Made by a program: the position numbers and the translations under genes
Notes under the pieces: generated by a model
Databases searched by the model: none
The model's input: only the letters and a program-made list of their open reading frames with translations
Told to the model about the DNA's origin: nothing
DNA from: Prochlorothrix hollandica PCC 9006 = CALU 1027
GTDB taxonomy: Bacteria > Cyanobacteriota > Cyanobacteriia > Prochlorotrichales > Prochlorotrichaceae
Assembly (NCBI RefSeq): GCF_000332315.1
Contig: NZ_KB235944.1
Coordinates: forward strand, 305,947-352,239
DNA length: 46,293 nt
Reading direction: 5' to 3'
In this document: positions 40,193 through 46,293 of the stretch, piece by piece
Numbering within the stretch: the stretch's first letter is position 1
Layout of the letters: every line of letters begins with the position of its first letter

Positions 40193-40644
40193 AGGGAACT
40201 CGTAGGGGACTCCAGGGACTTACCGCAAACCAAACCCTGAACACGGCAAAGCACCAAGCTTCCAGGATCGGAAGTTGGCGCTCTGCAACGGTGTTAATAA
40301 TAAATTATGGTCAGAGTCTTTATAAAAGCTGACTCCGTTTGATTGCATATTAAGGATTGCAAAGTTCTATGATGGCCCTTATTTTCATAATCATTTTTTT
40401 AGATTTAGATCGATCGTAGCCAAGAACAGACCCAAACCAGTTCCATTACGGGACAAACCCAGCAGGGATCAAGGATCGGGGGCGATCGACCCATGGCCGA
40501 AACACGATCGATCTCGCTGGATCAGGGCCATCACCCAGGCCATCACCCAGACCATCACCCAGGCCATCCCTATCCAAGACTGCGGGCACGTTCCCCACCA
40601 GCCATGGCCCTCCCCATTGCCCCTGGAAGCACCGCAGCGTCGCC
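40193..40644. other. Gene-free spacer with a 12-bp tandem repeat
   Basis: It should hold the proB promoter. A 12-bp array GCCATCACCCAG runs for about four units at 40527-40574. No supported gene or RNA was seen; an 80-codon minus-strand frame here merely reads the repeat as GDGLGDGLGDG. Confidence 0.5.
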
Positions 40645-41979
40645 TCAGGTCCGATCCGTTTCCTGGCCATCCTCACTGTCCTCTCCACCCTGGATCTCTA
40701 CCTGAGTATCCAGATCCTGAACCTCTACCGCCGGGGCTTGCCAATCCCGCACCTCTACAACCTGAGGATCCCCGTCCTGGGCTTCCCAGTCCTGACCCCC
40801 AGACGCGATGAACTGGGCCAAGGTCTTGGCATACACGGCCTCCGTTTGTTGGGCCAACATGGGCCACCGGAAGCGCCGCTCCAGCTCCACATAGGCATTT
40901 TTCACCAGGGTCTGGGCATAGGCAGGGCTGGTCAGCACCTCCAGAATCCCCCAGGCCAAGGTATCCGCCTGGGTTGCCCAGGTCACAATGCCGGTTTTGC
41001 CATGGTGAACCACTTCCGGCAGTCCTCCCGCATCGGAGACCACCACAGGCACCCGCGCCGCAAAACTTTCCAGGGCCACAATGCCAAAGGGTTCATAGAG
41101 GCTAGGAAAAACGGCACAGTCAGCAATGGTTTGGAACTTGTCCAATTCGTCATCGGGCATAAACCCCGTGAAATAACATTTGGGGTAAATTTCCAGATCC
41201 CAAGCCTGCTGTTTGAGGTAGTCCGTGTTGCCTCCCCCAATAATCACAAATTTAACCCGATAATCGAGCTTTTGCAGCACATGGGGAGCCGCTTCCAGTA
41301 ACATGGGCACTCCCTTTTCGTGGGAAATGCGGCCCACGTAATAGACGATTTTTTCGTCATCGGTGGCAAAGCGGCGGCGGAACGTTACATAGTCGAAATT
41401 GGGATCTCGGTGCTTTTTTTCGGCCCGAATGCCGTTATAGACGACATCCATTTTGCTGGAGGGACAGTTGAGGGCATAGGCCACTTCCCTGGACATATAG
41501 TCACTACAGACAATGATCCGGTGGGCATCCTCGGTTAAGGCTTTTTCCTTGTCGCTGATGTAGTAATTGGTGGCATTGTGGAGACCGTGGCAGCGGCCAT
41601 ATTCCGTGGCGTGGATGGTGGCCACTAGGGGCATTTGGAAATGGTATTTGAGGGCGATCGCCGCATCCCCCACCAGCCAGTCATGGGCATGGATCAAGTC
41701 AAAGGGTCCTTCTTCCAAGAGCAGCTTGCCCCCGTGTTCCCCCATGATCTCGTTCATGTTGGCAATCCAGTGGAAAAAGTCTTGGCTAGAGGCAACCTCA
41801 ACCCGATAAACGTGAATTCCTTCCACCAACTCATAGCTGGGAGCATCCCCAAAGGCCACGGTCACTAGATGCACGTCATGGTCAAGGAGGACGATTTCCG
41901 GATAAAGCTCTGCCACATGACGCGCAATCCCCCCCACAATCCTGGGGGGAAATTCCCAAGCTAGGACTAGAATTTTCAT
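40645..41979 (-). CDS. Family-4 glycosyltransferase (GlgA/GT-B type)
   Basis: The 444-residue protein begins MKILVLAWEFPPRIVGGIARHVAELYPEI; the GGIARH loop is the usual N-terminal donor/acceptor motif. The C-terminal GT-B half has YVGRISHEKGVPMLLEAAP, FTGFMPDDELDKFQTIAD, and the nucleotide-sugar motif EPFGIVALESFAARVPVVVSDAGGLPEVV. The DWLVGDAAIAL and HATEYGR segments resemble starch/glycogen-synthase-like GT4 enzymes. Donor and acceptor are unknown. I chose the ATG at 41979 since CAGGAG precedes it by nine bases. The last 60 residues are acidic, with internal VEVxDW-type repeats, and lie outside the fold. Confidence 0.85.
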   Translation of the reverse strand: MKILVLAWEFPPRIVGGIARHVAELYPEIVLLDHDVHLVTVAFGDAPSYELVEGIHVYRVEVASSQDFFHWIANMNEIMGEHGGKLLLEEGPFDLIHAHDWLVGDAAIALKYHFQMPLVATIHATEYGRCHGLHNATNYYISDKEKALTEDAHRIIVCSDYMSREVAYALNCPSSKMDVVYNGIRAEKKHRDPNFDYVTFRRRFATDDEKIVYYVGRISHEKGVPMLLEAAPHVLQKLDYRVKFVIIGGGNTDYLKQQAWDLEIYPKCYFTGFMPDDELDKFQTIADCAVFPSLYEPFGIVALESFAARVPVVVSDAGGLPEVVHHGKTGIVTWATQADTLAWGILEVLTSPAYAQTLVKNAYVELERRFRWPMLAQQTEAVYAKTLAQFIASGGQDWEAQDGDPQVVEVRDWQAPAVEVQDLDTQVEIQGGEDSEDGQETDRT

Positions 41980-43031
41980 GGCTCCTGGTGGGTCATTAAG
42001 CCCCTGTGATGGTGTAGGTGGGGGGGTGAAAGCCAAGTCAAGCACACTTCTACCCCTAGTTTGGGACAGGCTAAGGGGTTAACCCAGAGGAATTGAACCC
42101 ATTGAACCCGCTGAAATCTGGCCAGAAACATTGGTGGAAGTTTAACAGACTGCCCCGGCTTCAGTCAGGATGGATCGATCGGGATCGATCGGGATAGGTC
42201 ACCATGGGTCACCATGGGTCTAGATCCGTCTGGATCGGTTGAAGATAGCCAGGTGCCTCTGGCCTGCCCTCTTGTCGCCTGCCCCATCTCGCCTGCCCTT
42301 TGGCAAGGAACTGAGCCACCCCAGAGAGATGATCCCTAGACCTAACTATCCTCTATGACAGCTTAGCGCCGGGAACGATCGCCCCCACCCCAAACCCCCA
42401 GGCAACCTCACCATCCCCCCCACCCCAAGCCACCGCTGCACCCTGGAGGTTCTAGGACGCAGTACAGGCTGGCAATCTAGGGCAGGCTATTCCCCACAAC
42501 CCCGGCGGCCCGCCAGCCATCCTCCCGTTATCCTTAAGTTTTGTAGGCGATCGCGGTAGGGTATTGAGGGTAAAGCATCGGGCTAAAGCATCGGGCTAAA
42601 GCATCGGGGTAAGGCATCGGGGTAAAGCATCTGGCTAAAGCGCCCGACCAGATCGCCCGACCAGATCGCCCCCCTAGCCCCACCCCCCCATAGCCCAGAT
42701 GACCTACCCCTAGGCCAGCCCCTAGCACCCACCCCTAGAACCCACCCCTAGAACCCAAAGGATACCAGTTAACCTGAAACCCCTTGCAAACCCCTTGCAA
42801 CTCCCCACCCACCATCTGCCCCCACCCTTGGCCCGCTTAAAGCGGTAAGCCGAATCTGGATCCCTTACCTTGCTTTCTTTGGACAAGGGAGATAACAATA
42901 AAAGTGAATTCCCTTGCACCAGAAACACCAGGATAGTCTGAGGCAGATCCCAACAGACCCCACCTGGCTATTGGGCAAATCGATGCCCTAGGGATGCGGG
43001 CAGTGATCTATAAACTTCGCCTACGGTTGGA
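41980..43031. other. Long gene-free region with several short tandem repeats
   Basis: About 1050 bp without a supportable gene or RNA. It contains a GGATCGATCG doublet and a GGTCACCATG doublet (42170-42215), the 13-bp array at 42572-42671, and a tandem ACCCACCCCTAGA (about 42722-42757). It should also hold the divergent promoters of the glycosyltransferase and sasA. TATAAA at 43009 lies close to the sasA start, but no -35 box is evident. Confidence 0.45.
42572..42671. repeat. 13-bp tandem array AAAGCATCGGGCT, about eight units
   Basis: Units drift in order: AAAGCATCGGGCT (two), AAAGCATCGGGGT, AAGGCATCGGGGT, AAAGCATCTGGCT, AAAGCGCCCGACC, AGATCGCCCGACC, AGATCGCCC. The phase stays at 13, so it would break any reading frame. 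The gradual drift suggests an old array. Confidence 0.75.
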
Positions 43032-44225
43032 ATGAGAGCTGGCATGGAGGCAACAACGGATACTTTCAATCAAGGCTCTTTCCCCCCTGCCCAACTTCAG
43101 CTCCTGCTGTTTGTGGATAATCGATCCAGTTCCCAGGAACAAATGTGGCAAGTGCGTCGAACCCTGGAAACCCTCAGTGATCCCCAGACCTTTCAACTGG
43201 AGGTGATGAATGTCACTGAGCAACCCCATCTGACAGAACATTTCAAACTGATTGCCACACCCGCCTTAATTCGGCTTTATCCCACTCCCCAACAAATCCT
43301 GGCGGGCACCAATTTAGCCACCCAACTGGAAAATTGGTGGCCCCGATGGCAGCAAATTCTAGAGGAGGAACACCATGCCTTGCACCGCGATCGATCCGGT
43401 GTTCCCCTGCCTAGCTCGCCGTTATCGATTAATTCATCATCGGAACTTCTACGGCTATCCGATGAAATCTTTCAGTTGCAACAGGACAAAGTGGACTTAG
43501 AGTCCCAAATTCGGTTCAAGGATCGCATTATTGCCATGCTCGCCCATGATTTGCGCAATCCGTTAACGGCGGCGCTGTTAGCCATTGATACCGCTGGCTT
43601 GGGCTTTAGTTCCGAGGATCATCACAAAGCTTGTCTATCGCCCGAAATGGGCCAACAAATGCTGCAACAGGCAAAGAATCAATTGCGGGAGATCGATCGC
43701 ATGGTGACAGATATCTTGCAAGCTGAAAGAGGCAGCAACCATTCCCTGGTCGTTCAACCCGATCGCCTACAATTACAGCCCCTCTGCCAGGAAGTGATCC
43801 AACAGTTGCAGGAACAGATCAGCCATAAGAATCAAGGGATATCCATGGATATCCCATCAGATTTACCCATGGTTTATGCCGATCGGGAACGTATTCGCCA
43901 GGTTCTGACCAATCTTTTAGATAATGCCATTAAGTACACCCCCCAAGGGGGTAGCATTCAAATTTCCATGCTCCACCGCACCAGTCAAAAAGTACAGGTC
44001 AGCATCTGTGATACAGGTCCAGGAATTCCACCCGAAAAGCACAGCAAAATCTTTGAAGCCTCTTTCCGTCTCCAACGGGATGAACAGTCCGATGGCTATG
44101 GTTTAGGGCTGTCGGTTTGCCAACGAATTATCCAATCCCACTATGGCCAAATTTGGGTCAGTTCCCCGTCCCCATCCGGCAGTTGTTTCCATTTCAATCT
44201 CCCCGTATACCCCTACGCCACCTAA
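43032..44225 (+). CDS. sasA: Circadian clock output histidine kinase SasA
   Basis: SasA reads the KaiC state and phosphorylates RpaA. The KaiB-like thioredoxin-fold sensor is at about residues 20-110 (LQLLLFVDNRSSSQEQMWQVRRTL, HFKLIATPALIRLYP). A coiled-coil linker leads to the phosphoacceptor His in AMLAHDLRNPLTAALLAIDT, the N box VLTNLLDNAIKYTPQGG, G1 DTGPGIPP and G2 GYGLGLSVCQRI. The domain order and the HDLRNPLTAALLA sequence match known SasA. The start is the ATG at 43032 or 43044 (MEATTDTFN); the second has GAGAG before it. The gene is followed by the convergent beta-barrel gene. Confidence 0.93.
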   Translation: MRAGMEATTDTFNQGSFPPAQLQLLLFVDNRSSSQEQMWQVRRTLETLSDPQTFQLEVMNVTEQPHLTEHFKLIATPALIRLYPTPQQILAGTNLATQLENWWPRWQQILEEEHHALHRDRSGVPLPSSPLSINSSSELLRLSDEIFQLQQDKVDLESQIRFKDRIIAMLAHDLRNPLTAALLAIDTAGLGFSSEDHHKACLSPEMGQQMLQQAKNQLREIDRMVTDILQAERGSNHSLVVQPDRLQLQPLCQEVIQQLQEQISHKNQGISMDIPSDLPMVYADRERIRQVLTNLLDNAIKYTPQGGSIQISMLHRTSQKVQVSICDTGPGIPPEKHSKIFEASFRLQRDEQSDGYGLGLSVCQRIIQSHYGQIWVSSPSPSGSCFHFNLPVYPYAT

Positions 44226-44260
44226 GAGTTCTAAAGCCCGATTAAAGTCAACCAACCCAC

Positions 44261-44294
44261 AAAAAAGGTGATCCCCTAATAGATGGGAATCACC
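44261..44294 (-). terminator. Rho-independent terminator on the minus strand, beyond a MITE
   Basis: On the minus strand GGTGATTCCC and GGGGATCACC form the stem and six T residues follow. It lies about 175 bp beyond the stop codon of the beta-barrel gene, with MITE copy F between the two. It probably was that gene's own terminator before the insertion. Confidence 0.7.
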
Positions 44295-44342
44295 AATATA
44301 CTGTCCAGCAATCTAGCAATTACGCTTTCCAGTAATCAAGAC

Positions 44343-44445
44343 TACAGCAACCCTAAATCAGTTGTAGGGATCTCGACGGCTGAAACCCTTGGTGTGGTGT
44401 GCCCCCTCCGGGGGCACACCACACGACCCATTTAGGACTGCTGTA
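44343..44445 (+). mobile_element. 103-bp palindromic MITE, family 1, copy F
   Basis: Ends TACAGCAACCCTAAATCAGT and CATTTAGGACTGCTGTA. The hairpin is GTGTGCCCCC, loop TCC, GGGGGCACAC, like copy A. It lies between the stop codon of the beta-barrel gene (44469) and its apparent terminator (44261-44294). Confidence 0.88.
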
Positions 44446-44468
44446 GAACGACAGATCAACCCGTCACC

Positions 44469-44990
44469 TTAGAAGCGATAGGCAGCTCCAACTTGGATAC
44501 TCAGAGCATCAGCCAAGCTTTTCTCATAGGCATTGATGCCCAGCTTAACATCACCATAGACGGCTAAGTTATCGGTTAAACCCGTCTCAACACCAGCCGT
44601 TAAGGCAAAGGCATCACGGTTACCCAAAGGGGTCGTGCTGTTGTTATCCAGCAGCAGCGATGCACCACCACCCGCATAAATATTGGTGTTTTCGCTTACT
44701 GCAAGGTCATAGGACACCATCGGCACAAAGGCAGCATTCTCATCGGTAAACAGAACCGAACCCCGCAAAGAGATAGGTGCATTGGGAACATCAAAGCGGC
44801 CTTGGACATTACCGCCCATGGTGCGACCATCATCACCTTGACCGCCAGAAGTGGTTCCGATCGAAACACCTGCACCCAGATAGCTACCCTCTAGTCCTTG
44901 AGGGTTAGCAGCCGCAGGATTGGCACCGAAAATGGCAACAACAGAAAAGATAGAGAATGCAGAAGCGGCAAAGGTTTTAAAGACTTTCAT
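44469..44990 (-). CDS. Outer-membrane beta-barrel protein
   Basis: The 173-residue protein has a clear signal peptide (MKVFKTFAASAFSIFSVVAI, cleavage after NPAAA) and then alternating polar/hydrophobic strands with Gly-rich turns: GSYLGAGVSIGTTSGG, GGNVQGRFDVP, SLRGSVLF, FALTAGVETGL, LAVYGDVKLGI. It ends in QVGAAYRF, with terminal Phe as in outer-membrane proteins assembled by BamA. About eight strands would fit. The role is unknown. The ATG at 44990 gives the signal peptide directly. Its 3' UTR carries MITE copy F before the terminator. Confidence 0.85.
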   Translation of the reverse strand: MKVFKTFAASAFSIFSVVAIFGANPAAANPQGLEGSYLGAGVSIGTTSGGQGDDGRTMGGNVQGRFDVPNAPISLRGSVLFTDENAAFVPMVSYDLAVSENTNIYAGGGASLLLDNNSTTPLGNRDAFALTAGVETGLTDNLAVYGDVKLGINAYEKSLADALSIQVGAAYRF

Positions 44991-45558
44991 GGTGATTTCC
45001 TGAGTAGAGTAGTGGGGCTAATAGATCGAAAAATGAGTGCTGGGGATGGAAACAGAAGTTAGTGTAGAAACTCCTATGCCACTGATTTAGAGTCAGGGAT
45101 AGTTGAGAATTCTCTCCCTTGATGGGTTTCTAACCACAGAGGTTTAAGCATGTCCATAGTCTCAGCATTACGATGATGTACCGGTTACTGAAATCCCTTT
45201 GATCAAGGGGTTCAATAGTTGGTAAATTCTGAACCTTGAGGAGGAACCGGGTCGGTTTGAACTCCGCTGTGTTCATGGCTTTATTTTCACGGTTAGACCC
45301 TGCCTTTACCGAGGGTTCCTACCTCTTTAGGAACTGGCACAGTTTTAGGGGGATCTGGGAACTCAGGCAGACCCCTCATTCCTACCCAGAGGTGCTCCAA
45401 GGCTTGCTATCAAAAAAGCTGAATTCCTTTCCACAGAAGAATTTCAGCTTTTATAATGTTAGCGATCGATCGCGGAAAATCAGTTTCGATCCAGTCTCTC
45501 CAACTAGCACAAGGGTTCGGGGGCGATCGCAACCCCTTCAGCCGGGCGCATCCAGAGG
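44991..45558. other. Gene-free region upstream of the beta-barrel gene, up to the ISKra4 gene
   Basis: The promoter of the beta-barrel gene should lie near 44995-45150. A 108-codon plus-strand frame at 45236-45562 has no recognisable features. The segment from about 45455 to 45558 probably belongs to the IS terminus. Confidence 0.4.
45412..45452. terminator. Terminator-like hairpin near the IS end
   Basis: AAAAGCTGAATTC and GAATTTCAGCTTTT form a stem-loop (one offset base) with A-runs and T-runs on both sides, so it could terminate in both directions. On the minus strand it would stop transcripts leaving the transposase gene. Confidence 0.45.
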
Positions 45559-46293
45559 TTAGGGGGGAGATGAAGAAGAGGGGAAAAGGGCATCAAAGCG
45601 ATGATTGACCCATTCGAGTCGGAGGTAGAGGAGATGCTCAAAGCCTTTAGCACTCCATCGCATTCCGACCCCCTTAAAGCGTTGCTGAATCAGCCACTTA
45701 CAGGCACTTTCGACCAACCCAGAGCCAAGGGGGAAGGTTTCAGTTTCAAACGTAGAATAGGCAATGTGTTGGCGGTGTTCTGTGAAGTAAGCCTGAACCT
45801 GAGCCAAAGCCTGCATCTGGGGTTCTGGAAGCTCTGCCGTATTGACCAACCGGGTGAGTTGCCAAAGGACTTGATTGTGTTTGCCGTGGCGTAATAAATG
45901 CCGCCAGTGCTCGAAGCGGACTTGGGCCGTGTCTGGGTCATGGTGAAGATAGGCTTGGGCTGCCTTCCACAAATGGCTCGCTGCATGATAAAAATCGAGG
46001 ATCCCCACGGCACAGGTCGCAAAGCAGTCTCGAAAAATGCGCCAAAACCCAACCCCTCCATCACTCAACCAGACGACCTTAGGAGCGTCCTCAATCCCCT
46101 GATACTGAGTTTCCCACACCAGTCGTTGTTTCAGGTCATCTACATCTCCTTGGATCGCGATTAATCGCCGTTGAACTAAGCGAGTGTAATGTTTTCCGGC
46201 TGCGGTAGTCAGATGTTGCAGACGAGCCACCACCGCCACTTTTACCTCTCGCCAAATCGTTTTGCCTTGGGCGGTTCCGCTGTGAGGACGGAA
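45559..46293 (-). CDS. ISKra4-family transposase, C-terminal part (cut by window edge)
   Basis: The frame is open through the last base of the window, 18 codons beyond the first possible internal GTG start at 46239, so the N-terminal part lies outside. The visible 244 codons include VVWLSDGGVGFWRIFRD (probable catalytic Asp), AVGILDFYHAASHLWKAAQAY (second Asp) and the terminal ETFPLGSGLVESACKWLIQQRFKGVGMRW motif with the last Glu. These are the DDE triad and GSG-VES motif typical of ISKra4-type transposases. The stop codon lies at 45559. Confidence 0.85.
   Translation of the reverse strand, partial: FRPHSGTAQGKTIWREVKVAVVARLQHLTTAAGKHYTRLVQRRLIAIQGDVDDLKQRLVWETQYQGIEDAPKVVWLSDGGVGFWRIFRDCFATCAVGILDFYHAASHLWKAAQAYLHHDPDTAQVRFEHWRHLLRHGKHNQVLWQLTRLVNTAELPEPQMQALAQVQAYFTEHRQHIAYSTFETETFPLGSGLVESACKWLIQQRFKGVGMRWSAKGFEHLLYLRLEWVNHRFDALFPSSSSPP

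Noticed and set aside
40446-40688. 80-codon minus-strand frame with GDGLGDGLGDG
   Set aside because: The motif is a 12-bp array read in frame, and the rest overlaps the end of the glycosyltransferase gene.
42050-43000. Possible RNA gene in the long spacer before sasA
   Set aside because: No tRNA-like arms, conserved loop sequences or T-run hairpins found by eye; only short tandem repeats.
45236-45562. 108-codon plus-strand frame next to the ISKra4 gene
   Set aside because: No recognisable motif, no ribosome site, and it runs over a terminator-like hairpin and the IS end.

Overview
The window looks like chromosomal DNA of a filamentous cyanobacterium. It carries the photosystem II genes psbO and psb29/thf1, the carotenoid genes crtR and crtQ/zds, the clock-output kinase sasA and a probable fraC/fraD filament-integrity pair. 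The HIP1 octamer GCGATCGC is frequent throughout. Codon use and the very GC-rich, repeat-laden spacers would suit something like Prochlorothrix, but I cannot fix the genus from sequence alone. Both ends are cut inside transposase genes: an IS4-family gene on the left and an ISKra4-like gene on the right.

Layout. 1-5.5 kb: IS4 remnant, AI-2E-type transporter, mnmH (selU), a DUF3110 protein, mtnD and a small conserved unknown, separated by several repeat families. 5.6-16 kb: two very large minus-strand genes 49 bp apart, a filamentous-haemagglutinin-type secreted protein (about 2278 aa) followed by a WD40-KAP P-loop NTPase fusion (1137 aa). 16-17.2 kb: a gene-free nest of three different small mobile elements. 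17.2-20.9 kb: minus-strand cluster fraC-fraD-Rieske oxygenase-psb29. 21.9-26.9 kb: crtR, a secreted unknown, a tiny membrane protein, exbB-exbD and psbO. 27.3-34.8 kb: moaE, a membrane Ser/Thr kinase, a zinc-ribbon protein, trxA, a stand-alone recombinase-domain protein, a CBS-domain protein and crtQ. 34.8-39 kb: an accessory island of small modules (DUF4160/DUF2442 pair, a 27-repeat LRR protein, a broken DUF6883 gene coupled to DUF4926, an orphan nucleotidyltransferase). 39-45 kb: proB, a GT4 glycosyltransferase, sasA and a beta-barrel protein.

The most striking feature of the window is its small repeats. A 103-bp palindromic element with TA-bounded inverted termini occurs six times, and its central hairpin shows paired (compensatory) base changes. 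A 93/94-bp element occurs twice plus a half copy. A third palindromic family occurs three times. One 141-bp element has 17-bp inverted ends and a perfect 9-bp target duplication, and its ends resemble the end of the IS4-type element at the left edge. Tandem arrays of exactly 15-bp units occur at seven loci, inside and outside genes. A degenerate 10-bp periodic array lies upstream of the transporter.

Functionally the core genes serve photosynthesis (PsbO, Psb29, CrtR, CrtQ), filament architecture (FraC/D), circadian output (SasA) and cofactor or amino-acid metabolism (MoaE, ProB, MtnD, MnmH). The candidates for undescribed biology are the FHA plus WD40-KAP gene pair, the accessory island between crtQ and proB, and the small-element families. 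No tRNA, rRNA or CRISPR array was seen.
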